Source: RPQJ01 sp963744735 | Lineage (GTDB): Bacteria; Pseudomonadota; Gammaproteobacteria; Steroidobacterales; Steroidobacteraceae | Assembly (NCBI GenBank): GCA_963744735.1 | Contig: CAVUVH010000001.1 | Coordinates: 1-64,000, forward strand | DNA length: 64,000 nt | Reading direction: 5' to 3' | Shown here: positions 46,796 to 56,016 of the stretch, in pieces | Layout: every line of letters starts with the position of its first letter | Numbering within the stretch: the stretch's first letter is position 1 | Program-made: the position numbers and the translations under genes | Notes under the pieces: generated by a model | Told to the model about the DNA's origin: nothing | Database searches by the model: none | The model's input: only the letters and a program-made list of their open reading frames with translations

Positions 46796-48671
46796 ATGAC
46801 TCACCGACCGCGCCTGCGACGAATCGCCATCGTCGCCCTCGCCGCCTGTGCCCTGGCGCTGCCGCGGCGATCCGCTGCGGGCGGCCTCGTCCGCGCACGC
46901 GACGCGGGTGATCGCGCCGGAGCAACTGGCGCTGCCGGTGTCGCGCGAGGCGAACCGCGCCGTGGTCTACAGCAACAAGCGCTCCGCGTTCTACTACACG
47001 CAGACGCACCGCAACGACCACCCGGAGCACGCGCACTTTCGCGGCTTCAACATCGCGGGCCGCCGCGTGTTCAACGACTACACCCTGAGCATCGACGGCC
47101 GGCCGCTCGACCGTCGCTGGCGACCGCGGTCACGGTGCAGCCGGACGTGCTGCTGCGCCGTCATCCCGGCGGGGCTCGTGGAGTCCGTGCGGCTGTTCGA
47201 CGGGCGTGACCTCGTGCAGATCGAACTGCAGGGCGCCACCGGTGACGTCCGGCTGGCGCTGGAAGGCGACCAGCTCACGCGGCTGGAGACGGTGGACGGA
47301 ATCGACTTCTACCGCTCGCAGGCACCGGGCGGAGCGCAGGCCCCGGACTACTTGCCGTCGGGCAGGCGGCCAACCGGTTCTACGTCGCGGTGGATGCGTC
47401 GCGTGCTGCGCGCAGGACTTGCTGGCCGAGGCCTGCGTGTCGGGTCCGGCATGGCAGGCCGAACGCTACGCCCGCCTGCAGGGCCTGGTCAGCGGCCGGC
47501 ATTACTTCAGTACCGACGACCGCGACCTGACCGCCGCCCTGCGCTGGCTGCACCTCACCACCGACGCGCTGATCACGCGCCAGCGCGGCGACGGCATCTA
47601 CGCCGGGCTGCCGTGGTTCAACGAGTACTGGGGCCGCGACAGCTTCATCTCGCTGCCCGGCGCAACGCTGGTCACGGGCCACTTCGAGCAGGCCGCGCGA
47701 TCCTCGTCTCGTTCGCGCAGTTCCAGGACCTCGATCCGAAGTCGCGCTTCTACGGCCGCCTGCCGAACATCGTCAAGCCCGGCAGCATCGACTATCACAC
47801 CACGGACGGCACGCCGCGCTGGGTCATCGCGCTGCGCGATACGTGCGCTACTCGGGCGACGCCGGCCTAGTGCGCGAGCTGTTCCCGCCGTGCGCGCCAG
47901 CATCGAGGGTGCGTTGCAGAACTGGACGGATGCCTCGGGCTACCTGGTCCACGCCGACAACGAGACCTGGATGGATGCGCGGCGCGAGCCCGACAAGGTC
48001 TCGTACTCGCCGCGCAGCACGCGCGCCAACGACATCCAGGCGCTCTGGCACGAGCAGCTGCGCGCCGGCGCTGGATTCGCCCGCCTGCTGGGCGACCGGC
48101 AACCGCCGCGCGCTGGGAAGAGGTGGCGCGCCGCGTCGGCGACAACTTCGCGCGCGACTTCGCCGGACCGATACGGCGGTGATCGCCGATCATCTCGACG
48201 CGCAGGGCGTGGCCAACCTGCAGCTGCGACCCAATGCGCTGTTTGCTGGGCACCGGCTGGCTGCAGCTGCGTTACGACCGCCACGACGGGCAGCGGCGCT
48301 ATCGCTGGACGCTGGACGGTGTCGCCGCACGACTCGTGCTCGACCTGCCGGGCCACGCCATCACGACGCTCGAGCTGGGAGCGGGGGAGACCGTGCAGGT
48401 CACGGTGATGCCGCAGGGGCTCGGCGTGCGCCTGCTGGCTCCGGATGGCACGGCCCGGCAATCGCTGGTCGTGCCGCTAGACGTCGAGCGCCAGGCGCGA
48501 CAGGCGCGTTTCGACAGCGTGCTGCAAGGCGTGACGTTCGCGCGGCCCGGGGTCGCGACCTCGCATCCGGTCATGCAGTCACCGCGGTCCTCGGCGGGCC
48601 CGCCGCCGGCCGGGTCCGTAGTCGCCCCGCCCGTAAAAACACCTGTATCGCCCACGGGCCGGCCCAAGTGA
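46796..48671 (+). pseudogene. glycogen-debranching (amylo-alpha-1,6-glucosidase)-like protein, frame-broken and internally deleted
   Basis: A signal peptide start (MTHRPRLRRIAIVALAACAL) is followed, in other frames, by an N-terminal beta domain (RAVVYSNKRSAFYYTQTHRND) and the start of an (alpha/alpha)6 domain: WFNEYWGRDSFISLPGATLV, RLPNIVKPGSIDYHTTDGTP, NETWMDARREP and NDIQALWHEQLRAG. These are GDE_C landmarks. After LQLRPNALF near 48240 the sequence jumps directly to a C-terminal beta domain (GWLQLRYDRHDGQRRYRWTL). The last third of the catalytic barrel, with its second acid, is missing. At least five frame changes occur (near 46865, 47115, 47350, 47700, 47850-48250). Decay or assembly collapse are both possible. 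Confidence 0.75.
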
Positions 48672-48740
48672 AATAGCGCGCCGGATACCTGCCACACACC
48701 CGCGGCCCCCGTATGGCCGCGTCCCGCCGAGGCCCGCGAC

Positions 48741-50186
48741 ATGCCGATCACCCGCCGTGAACTCCTGCACCAGACCGCGCTGCTCGCAGGCGCTGCACTG
48801 GTGGCCGGACGTCGTGCCTGGGCCGCCGGCGACGATGCGGACGTGATCGTCATCGGTGCCGGCCTGTCCGGCCTCAATGCCGCATGGAAACTGGAGCAGC
48901 AGGGTCTGCGGGTGCTGGTGCTCGAGGCGCGCGATCGCGTCGGCGGACGCGTGCTGACCTTCGCCGGCGTGCAGGGCGAACCCGAAGCCGGCGCCAACAT
49001 CATTTTCGGCGACTACCGTCGCCTGCTGGAGATGGCGGGACCGATCGGCGTGACCTTGCAGGACCAGGTCCCGCGCATGTCGAAGCACGCGAAGTTCACG
49101 CTGGTGCTGGACGGCAAGCCGATCAGCCGCGCCGACTGGCCGAAGTCGCCGCGCAATCCGTTTCCGCCGGCGCTGAACGAGATGATGCCGTGGCAGTACG
49201 TGCCGCTGGTGACCAGCCAGGAAAACCCGCTCACGGCGGTGGAGGGCTGGTACCAGGGCAACAACGCGCCGTTCGACATCCCGATGGAGCAGTTCCTGCG
49301 CAAGCAGGGCGCGACCGATCCGATGATCGCGCTGGCCTACGACACGATCCCGACCTACGGCCTCAACTCGGCCGACGTCTCGGCGCTGTTCATGGCCTAT
49401 GTCTCCGCGTACACCGCCGCGCAGAAGTCGGCGAAGCCCGTGATGCTGCAGGCGCAGGGCGGCAACCAGGCGATTCCACGGGCGATGGCGGCGCAACTGA
49501 AGCAGGAAGTCAGGCTCAACCAGACGGTCCGGGCCATCGACGCCAGGGGCGACACGGTCACGGTGCGGACCGCGGACGGCCAGCGCTACACGGCGAGGGC
49601 CGTGATCTGTGCACTGCCGTTCACGACCCTGCGCAAGATCGATCTGCGTCCTGCGCTCGACGGCGCGCAGGCCCGGGCCGTGAAGACGCTGCCTTACCAG
49701 CCGATCCACCAGCTTGCGCTCGAGGTCGCGCAGCCCTTCTGGGAAGCGGACGGGCTGGAAGCGTCGATGTGGACGGATTCACCGATCGGCCGCGTCTCCG
49801 CGATCTATCACGGCAGCAAGGATGACGAGGTCTCGAGCCTCGTGGTCTCGGCGTTCGGCCCCGGCGCCCGCCACCTCGACCAGCTCGGCCCTGAAGGCGC
49901 GGCCGCCTTCGTCGTGTCGCAGATCGAACAGATGCGACCGGCGGCGAAGGGCCTGCTGCGCGTGACGGCCCGGCATTCCTGGGAACAGGATCCGTTTGCG
50001 GGCGGTGCGTGGGCGTACTTTCATCCCGGCACGGTCACGAAGTTCCTGCCGGCGATGCTGCAGCCGAAGGGGCGCCTGCATTTCTGCGGCGAGCACCTGT
50101 CGGTCACGGCGCGCGGCATGGAAGGCGCGCTGGAATCGGGCGAGCGCGCCGCCGCCGCAGTCGCCGCGCAACTCGGCCGGGCATGA
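48741..50186 (+). CDS. Tat-exported flavin monoamine oxidase
   Basis: The twin-arginine signal MPITRRELLHQTALLAGAAL is followed by an FAD dinucleotide fold VIVIGAGLSGLNAAWKLEQQ, EARDRVGGR and GEPEAGANIIFG. The C-terminal FAD segment is LHFCGEHLSVTARGMEGALESGERAA. Length is 481 residues, intact. This is the flavin amine oxidase family (MAO/L-amino acid oxidase/spermidine oxidase group), periplasmic by its Tat signal. Its position 3' of the debranching pseudogene seems fortuitous. The substrate, a polyamine, tyramine or amino acid, cannot be read from sequence. Confidence 0.92.
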   Translation: MPITRRELLHQTALLAGAALVAGRRAWAAGDDADVIVIGAGLSGLNAAWKLEQQGLRVLVLEARDRVGGRVLTFAGVQGEPEAGANIIFGDYRRLLEMAGPIGVTLQDQVPRMSKHAKFTLVLDGKPISRADWPKSPRNPFPPALNEMMPWQYVPLVTSQENPLTAVEGWYQGNNAPFDIPMEQFLRKQGATDPMIALAYDTIPTYGLNSADVSALFMAYVSAYTAAQKSAKPVMLQAQGGNQAIPRAMAAQLKQEVRLNQTVRAIDARGDTVTVRTADGQRYTARAVICALPFTTLRKIDLRPALDGAQARAVKTLPYQPIHQLALEVAQPFWEADGLEASMWTDSPIGRVSAIYHGSKDDEVSSLVVSAFGPGARHLDQLGPEGAAAFVVSQIEQMRPAAKGLLRVTARHSWEQDPFAGGAWAYFHPGTVTKFLPAMLQPKGRLHFCGEHLSVTARGMEGALESGERAAAAVAAQLGRA

Positions 50187-50216
50187 AAAAGGCGGGCGAC
50201 CCATCGGCCGCCCGCC
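50186..50216 (-). terminator. intrinsic terminator of the UrcA-family gene
   Basis: On the minus strand GGCGGGCG, a 10-base loop and CGCCCGCC are followed by TTTTT (bases 50216 down to 50186). It lies about 30 bases after the UrcA-family stop codon and overlaps the end of the amine oxidase gene, so it may also slow + strand transcription. Confidence 0.75.
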
Positions 50217-50244
50217 CGCTGCATCCCACCTCCCGGCGGAATGA

Positions 50245-50628
50245 TTACTTCTTCGCGGCCTTCGCCTCGGCGACGGCCTTGTTCACCTGCACCATCGCGT
50301 CGTCCACGGCTTCCTTGATGCAGCGATCGACGGTCCAGCCGTCGACCGGCACGTCGACCTTGATTTCCTTGCAGGTCGAATTGGCCGTGTCCTTGATGCG
50401 CTTGGTCAGCGTCTCTACGCCGGCGGCCGTCGTCAGGTCGAGGTCGGCATAGCTCACGCGCGAGCGGATCGTCATTTCCTTGATCGGCGCGCCGATGGGC
50501 GACTTGCCGACGACGATTTCGCGGACGGCTTCAACCGTCACGACTTCCATCGCCTGGGCCAGCACGCCCTGGCTTGCCAGGGTGCAGCCGGCGGCGACGG
50601 CGAGCACAGCGAGTTTCCTGAATGTCAT
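50245..50628 (-). CDS. UrcA-family exported protein
   Basis: The start MTFRKLAVLAVAAGCTLASQ (ATG 50628) gives a signal peptide cut near GVLAQA. The mature 100 residues contain the UrcA core RVSYADLDLTTAAGVETLTKRI and a Cys pair (STCKE ... VDRCIKEAV) typical of this small family. Function is unknown. It is common as multiple paralogues in Alteromonadales, Sphingomonadales and Steroidobacterales. The frame is intact. Confidence 0.88.
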   Translation of the reverse strand: MTFRKLAVLAVAAGCTLASQGVLAQAMEVVTVEAVREIVVGKSPIGAPIKEMTIRSRVSYADLDLTTAAGVETLTKRIKDTANSTCKEIKVDVPVDGWTVDRCIKEAVDDAMVQVNKAVAEAKAAKK

Positions 50629-50844
50629 GATCTGTCTCCGATGGGCGGGCCCACTTGGACCGCGGTCCCGGCTGGTTTGGAAAAATGCGAGACGAACTCT
50701 AAAGTCCACGGATCGTGCCGTGCATCCGGACCCTTACGGTCGGGGAAAACACGGACGGTACTGCGACCAGGCCCGTTTCCGGACCGAGTCCAGATCGGAT
50801 GCTACGCTCGCGGCGCGAGCCCAGGGAGCCCTGTAGTCACGTCC

Positions 50845-51429
50845 ATGCCAGACCTCGAACCTGCCTGCGAAAGCTGCGGCACCGCCCTGCCACCGGAATC
50901 CCCGCTGGCGCGGACCCGCGTGGTCGTGCGTCGCGTATCCCGGCCGGAAGAACCGGCGCTGCTGGGACCGCTGGCCGGCCTGCTGCAGGACGCGGTGCAT
51001 GGCGGCGCCTCGGTCGGGTTCCTGGCGCCGCTGGCGCCCGAGGCTGCCCGCCAATACTGGCAGGACGTCTTCCGCGGGCTCGAGTCCGAGCGGCTGCTGT
51101 GGGTGGCCGAGCGCGATGGACAGCTGCTGGGTACGGTGCAACTCCAGTCCTGTGCCAGGGACAACGGCCGGCATCGGGCCGAGGTGCAGAAACTGCTGGT
51201 CCACACCCAGGCCCGTGGCCAGGGGGTCGCGGGCAGCCTGATGCGGGCGGTCGAAAGCGAGGCACGCGCGCAGGGGCTCCGCCTGCTGGTGCTCGACACG
51301 CTGCGGGGCTCGCAGGCCGAGCAGGTCTATGGTCACCTGGGCTGGCAACGCGCCGGTGAAGTGCCCGACTATGCCGCCGCACCCGACGGCGCATTGTTTC
51401 CGACGGTCATCTTCTTCAAGCAACTGTGA
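50845..51429 (+). CDS. GNAT-family N-acetyltransferase
   Basis: The 194-residue protein shows the GNAT acetyl-CoA loop VHTQARGQGVAGSLMRAVES (R/QxxGxA/G) and the strand-helix pattern LLWVAERDGQLLGTVQLQSC and LLVLDTLRGSQAEQVYGHLG. The N-terminus has a CESCG pair not usual in the family. It is four bases upstream of the esterase gene, so the two are co-transcribed. The substrate is unknown. Confidence 0.88.
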   Translation: MPDLEPACESCGTALPPESPLARTRVVVRRVSRPEEPALLGPLAGLLQDAVHGGASVGFLAPLAPEAARQYWQDVFRGLESERLLWVAERDGQLLGTVQLQSCARDNGRHRAEVQKLLVHTQARGQGVAGSLMRAVESEARAQGLRLLVLDTLRGSQAEQVYGHLGWQRAGEVPDYAAAPDGALFPTVIFFKQL

Positions 51430-51433
51430 GCAC

Positions 51434-52132
51434 ATGTCGAGCCCAGCGCTGATCCTGCAGCAACCGTCCGCGCCCGTCCGGCAGCTCGTGCTGCTGCTCC
51501 ATGGCTATGGCGCCGACGAGGAAGACCTGCGTCCGGTCGGCGAGCGGCTGGCGGCCGAGTATCCGCAGGCGCTGGTGGTCAGCCTGCGCGCACCGCAGGC
51601 GACCGCGTTCGGCTTTGGCTACCAGTGGTTCGCCGTCGACGCGCTCGACGATGCAGAGCGCGTCGAGCGGGTTGCGCGCGTGATGCCCGCCTTCGTCGCC
51701 GCCGTGCGTCACTGGCAGCAGGTGGCGCAGGTCGGGCCCGAGGGCACGGTGCTGATCGGCTTTTCGCAGGGCGCGATCATGGCGCTGGAGGCCGCTTCCC
51801 TGGGCGGCGCGGCGGCACTCGCCGGTCGCGTCGTCGCACTGGCCGGACGCTACGCCGCGCTGCCGCAGGCAGCCCCGGTCGACACGACCGTGTTCATGGT
51901 GCACGGCCAGGCCGACAGCGTGATGCCTTGCGGCCATACCGTCGAGGGCTCGCGGCACCTGGCGGCGCTCGGGGCCGACGTCGTGGCGGATCTGCTGCCG
52001 TCCGCGGGCCACGAGATCAATGACGAAATGCTCGAGCTCGTGGTCCGGCGGCTGAAGACACACGTGCCGAAGCGGCACTGGGAGGCTGCGCTGCGACAGG
52101 GCGTTCCCCCGGCCGGCGGCGGCGTGCAGTAG
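51434..52132 (+). CDS. YpfH-like alpha/beta-hydrolase (phospholipase/carboxylesterase family)
   Basis: The 232-residue cytosolic esterase has the oxyanion region LLLHGYGADEEDL, the nucleophile elbow GFSQG, an acid near HGQADSVMP (Asp) and the catalytic His in SAGHEIND. The order and length match the PF02230 esterases such as YpfH. ATG 51434 is four bases after the GNAT stop. The extra C-terminal 15 residues are Gly/Pro-rich. Confidence 0.9.
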   Translation: MSSPALILQQPSAPVRQLVLLLHGYGADEEDLRPVGERLAAEYPQALVVSLRAPQATAFGFGYQWFAVDALDDAERVERVARVMPAFVAAVRHWQQVAQVGPEGTVLIGFSQGAIMALEAASLGGAAALAGRVVALAGRYAALPQAAPVDTTVFMVHGQADSVMPCGHTVEGSRHLAALGADVVADLLPSAGHEINDEMLELVVRRLKTHVPKRHWEAALRQGVPPAGGGVQ

Positions 52133-52172
52133 GATAGGCGCCCCTCGCCGACCTCCCGCAGGAAACTTGCCG

Positions 52173-52580
52173 ATGAACACGCCGGACGCCGCACCCAGGA
52201 CCGTCGACGCCACGCTCGTCCGCTACACCCACTGGATGTATGCGCTGCATGCGGCCAGCGCCCTGATCGGCATGCTGACGTCGGCCTTCATCGCAGTCGC
52301 GTTCCTGTTCGGCGTCCCGTCGATCATCGCGGTCGTCATGAACTACCTGCGCCGCGACGACGCGCGCGGCACCTGGCTCGAATCGCATTTCTCCTGGCAG
52401 CTGCGCACCTTCTGGTTCGCGCTGTTCTGGGTCACCGTCATCTTCCTGTTTTCGCTGCCGTTGTTCCTGGTGCTGGTCGGGTTCCTGACGTTCCCGGTCG
52501 GCATCATCATCGTCGGCATCTGGGTCATCTACCGCGTCGCGCGCGGCTGGCTCAAGCTCAAGGATGGCCAGCCCGTCTGA
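52173..52580 (+). CDS. DUF4870-type small membrane protein
   Basis: The 135-residue product has three membrane segments (about residues 22-50, 75-97 and 100-122) in the order used by DUF4870/Tic20-like proteins, with VVMNYLRRDDARGTWLESHFSWQLRTFWF between the first two. No catalytic residue is visible. It starts at ATG 52173 after CAGGAAA. It lies between the esterase and slyD on the same strand. Confidence 0.75.
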   Translation: MNTPDAAPRTVDATLVRYTHWMYALHAASALIGMLTSAFIAVAFLFGVPSIIAVVMNYLRRDDARGTWLESHFSWQLRTFWFALFWVTVIFLFSLPLFLVLVGFLTFPVGIIIVGIWVIYRVARGWLKLKDGQPV

Positions 52581-52628
52581 CCGCGGGCCCGTCGTCCACA
52601 TTCCCGTCCCCTTACCTCCGGAGTCGCC

Positions 52629-53114
52629 ATGGTCATTGCCGCAGACAAGGTCGTCCTGATCCACTACACCCTCACCAATGACGAGGGGAAGGTCATCGAC
52701 AGTTCGTCGGGCGGCGATCCGCTGGCCTACATCCACGGCCATGGCAACCTCATTCCGGGCCTCGAGCGCGAACTCGAAGGCAAGTCGTCGGGCACCAAGC
52801 TCAGCGTGAAGATCGCCCCGGCCGACGGCTACGGCGAGCGCGACGACGCCCTGGTGCAGCGGGTGCCGCGCCGGCAGTTCGGCGGCGCCTCGGTGGCCAC
52901 CGGCATGCAGTTCCAGGCGCAGACTTCGAGTGGCGAGGCGCGCGTCGCGACGGTCGTCGGCGTGGTCGGCGACATGGTGACGGTCGACATGAACCACCCG
53001 CTGGCGGGTGAGACGCTGAACTTCGAGGTCGAGGTCACCGAGATCCGCGAGGCGACCCAGGAAGAACTGGAGCACGGCCACGTGCACGGCCCGGGTGGGC
53101 ATCACCACCACTGA
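52629..53114 (+). CDS. slyD: FKBP-type peptidyl-prolyl isomerase SlyD
   Basis: The 161-residue protein begins MVIAADKVVLIHYTLTNDEG with the split FKBP fold and the inserted flap (YGERDDALVQRVPRRQF, about residues 70-125). It ends in a His-rich metal-binding tail (HGHVHGPGGHHHH). This is the SlyD pattern: a prolyl isomerase and chaperone that binds nickel, used in hydrogenase maturation and in general folding. No hydrogenase genes are in the window. The frame is intact, with a good ribosome-binding site (CCTCCGGAG). Confidence 0.92.
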   Translation: MVIAADKVVLIHYTLTNDEGKVIDSSSGGDPLAYIHGHGNLIPGLERELEGKSSGTKLSVKIAPADGYGERDDALVQRVPRRQFGGASVATGMQFQAQTSSGEARVATVVGVVGDMVTVDMNHPLAGETLNFEVEVTEIREATQEELEHGHVHGPGGHHHH

Positions 53115-53138
53115 GGATTGCCGGCGGCGGTCGGTTCC

Positions 53139-54087
53139 CTAAGGCAGGCGCAGCACCAGTTTTCCCCGCACCTGGCCGGTGCGGGAGCGCTCGACAGCCT
53201 GCGCCACCCCGGCCAGGTCGAACTCGCGCTCGACTTCCGAGCGCAGTCGTCCCTGCACGATGTGGTCGACCAGCTCGCGCATGATCGCGGGCTGCGGCTG
53301 CAGCATCACGCCATGTCGCTGAATGCCGCCCAGTCGATTGAGCAGCGGATCGAGCAACAGCGTCATGCCCCCCGGCACGGTGGTGACATAGGTGCCATCG
53401 TCCCGCAGCAGCCGACGCTGCGCCTGCCGCGGCGATGTTGGGCACGCAGTCGAGCACGGCGTCGTAGCCGCCCGGCCAGGAGGACATCGGTTCGACGCGG
53501 TAGTCGATGCAGGCCGACGCGCCGAGCGAGCGGACGAATTCGTGGCGTGCGGCGCTCGCGACGGCGGTCACCACCGCGCCTCGCGCCACTGCCACCTGCA
53601 CCGTCGCGTGGCCGACGCCGCCGGCGGCACCATTGACCAGGACCCGGCTGCCGGCAGCAACGCGACCCAGCGTGCAGAGGGTGACCGCCGTCGCCCCGGC
53701 ACAGGCGAGCGCCGCCGCGTCGGTCAGTGCCAGCGAGTCGGGCAGAGGAAAGACGTACCCGGCCGGGACCGGGCAATACTCCGCGAACGTGCCGGCCGTG
53801 CGCCGGAACGGATCGAGGAAGCCGAACACGCGCTGGCCGATGGCGAAACCGCTGACCCCGTCACCCAGGCCGGCGACCTCACCCGCAAAATCGGATCCCA
53901 TCGTGCGCGGCAGGCCACCGCGCACCAGCGGGCGAAAGCTGCCTGTGGCGATCTTCCAGTCGACCGGGTTGACGCTCGCCGCACGGACGCGAACCAGTAC
54001 CTCGCCGCGGGCAGGGACGGGAATCTGGACTTCTTCCAGTTTCAGTGTCAGCGGTTCGCCGAAAGAGTGGTATCGCGCGGCCAGCAT
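53139..54087 (-). CDS. zinc-type alcohol dehydrogenase / quinone oxidoreductase (MDR), one frameshift
   Basis: The N-terminal GroES-like domain (MLAARYHSFGEPLTLKLEEV, ASVNPVDWKIATG, MGSDFAGEVAGLGDG) and the Rossmann motif GAAGGVGHATVQVA mark an NADPH-dependent quinone oxidoreductase-like MDR without the catalytic zinc residues. A break near 53430 moves the C-terminus into the frame ending GKLVLRLP, stop at 53139. Joined length is about 315 residues. It converges on slyD with 24 bases between stops. Confidence 0.87.
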
Positions 54088-54224
54088 GGGTTCACCTGCA
54101 GGCGTGCCGCCCGGGGCCGCCGCTAGTCATTAATCCCTAGGATCACGTCGGACATCACGGAAGCACGCAACACGCACGACTGGCATCGTATGCCCCGTAC
54201 GTTTTTCCTCCTGCGTGAAACATT

Positions 54225-54260
54225 GGCCGGCTGCCGCAAGGTTCGCCGGCCTTCTTTTTT
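54225..54260 (+). terminator. orphan intrinsic terminator on + strand
   Basis: GGCCGGC, a 13-base loop and GCCGGCC are followed by TTCTTTTTT. No + strand protein gene ends here; both neighbours are on the minus strand. On the minus strand the stem is followed by AATGTTT, a weaker tail. It could terminate a small RNA made from 54100-54225, or be a terminator of the minus L,D-transpeptidase gene used in reverse. Confidence 0.55.
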
Positions 54261-54281
54261 GCGCCTGCGTGGCCGCCCGGT

Positions 54282-56016
54282 TCATTGCAGCTGCGGCACG
54301 CGGAAGTCACTGTTGAGCGCTGCGAGCGTCGCTGCATCGCGCCCGTAGATGTCGTTGCGGAAATTGACCTGGCCGTCGGCGCGCGGCTGCGCGGTCCAGT
54401 AGAGGATCAGCACCGGGATCGGCTGCTTCAGGTTGACGGTGCGCGTCTGCTTGGTCGCGAGCACGTCCTGGATGGCCTGCTGGTTCCATTGCGGGTCATT
54501 GAGCACCAGTTCGGTCAGCTCGAACGGCCGCTGCACGCGGATGCAGCCCGAGCTGAACGCGCGCTGATCCTGCTCGTACAGCGACTTCGCCGGCGAATCG
54601 TGCAGGTACACCAGGTAAGGATTCGGGAACATGATCTTGACCAGGCCGAGCGCATTGTTGGGGCCAGGGTCCTGCACGAACTGGTATGGCGGCAGGCGGC
54701 TCGGCCCGTAACTGGCCCAGTTGACGCTGTAGGGATTCACCTCGCGTCCGCTGCCGTCCAGCACGCGGATGTTCATGCGCTTCAGCGCGCCGGGGTTGCG
54801 CTTGAGCTCCGGCAGCTTGTCCTTGACCAGGATGCCCGGCGGGATCGTCCACGTCGGGTTGAACACGACGTAGGTGATCGTCGAGCGGAAGATCGGCGTC
54901 TCGCGGCTGTCGCGCCCGACCACGACCTTCGACGTCCAGATCGGTTCGTCGTTGCGGAAGTACGAGACGTAGAAGCCCGCCACGTCGACCAGCACGAACT
55001 CGCCCTTGATCTCGTGCAGCGTCCAGCGGGCGCGCTCGAGATTGACGCGGATCTGGTCGATGCGCCGGCCCACGGGCACGTTCAGTGCCGCCAGCGTGCC
55101 GGGACCGATCGCGCCGTCGGCCGCGAGGCCGTGCCGCTCCTGGAAGGCCTTGACCGCCTGTTCCAGCGCAGCGTCATACAGCGTCGCGTCGGTCGTGGCA
55201 CCGGTGGCGGCCGCTGCGCCGTCTGCCGGCGCGGCCAGGTCGCGCGTGATCTGCAGGCGCTGGCGCAGCAGCGGTACGCGCGGATCGCTCATGCCCGGCT
55301 TGAGCGCCGGCCCGGCGGCGATCGTCGGCCAGCCGCCGGCGGCCTCGATCGCGCGATATTCGCGCAGGCGCTCGCGGCCGCGCTGGTACCAGACATGCGC
55401 CGGACGCGCGCTGTCGAAGGCCTCGCGGATCTCGCCAGCGGCCAGCCGCGCCGAGAATCGCTGCAGTCCCTGGTCGATGGAGGGCGTCGGCCGCTGCGAG
55501 AAGTTCCACTGCGAGCTGATCTTCAGCGGGTCGACCTTGCCCATGTACACGTGGTACAGGCCGAGCATGAAGGCATCGGTCGCGAGCAGTTCGAGGTCGG
55601 CGCGATCCTGCAGCGTCAGCGGCGAATTCATGCGCACATCGAGCCGGTACGACTGCAGCGCCTCGTAGTGGTAATCGTCGGGATCGAGCCCGTCATAGCG
55701 CAGGTCGTCGATCGCGGCGACGAGCTGGTCGAGCCGCTTCGTGTCCTGCCACGCGGGCTCGAACTGCCGGCCTTCGAAGAATCGCGCCACGATCTCGTCG
55801 AGCACGATGCGCGCGCCGCGCACGTCCTGCTGTGGCTGGTAGCGCAGGTGATCGATGCGCTCGCGGATCGATTCGCTGAGTGAGGTCGGCGACAGTGCGC
55901 GGATGCGGCCACGGTTGGCGCAACCGCGGCCGACTGGTGCGATGACGGCGGGCGATGGCCCCAGCAGGGCGCCGGCAGCCGAGCAGGGTGATCGCCAGGA
56001 CCTGGCGGACGTTCAT
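54282..56016 (-). CDS. YcbB-type murein L,D-transpeptidase, N-terminal frameshift
   Basis: The protein crosslinks peptidoglycan through 3-3 bonds. A peptidoglycan-binding domain (LEQAVKAFQERHGLAADGAI) precedes the YkuD catalytic domain with the nucleophile Cys in RAFSSGCIRVQRPFELTE. The N-terminal scaffold (FFEGRQFEPAWQDTKRLDQL) is as in YcbB/LdtD. The signal peptide MNVRQVLAITLLGC (ATG 56016) is joined through a frame change near 55975 to NRGRIRALSPTSLSESIRER. Joined length is about 578 residues. The start overlaps the rimO stop (ATGA). Confidence 0.88.
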
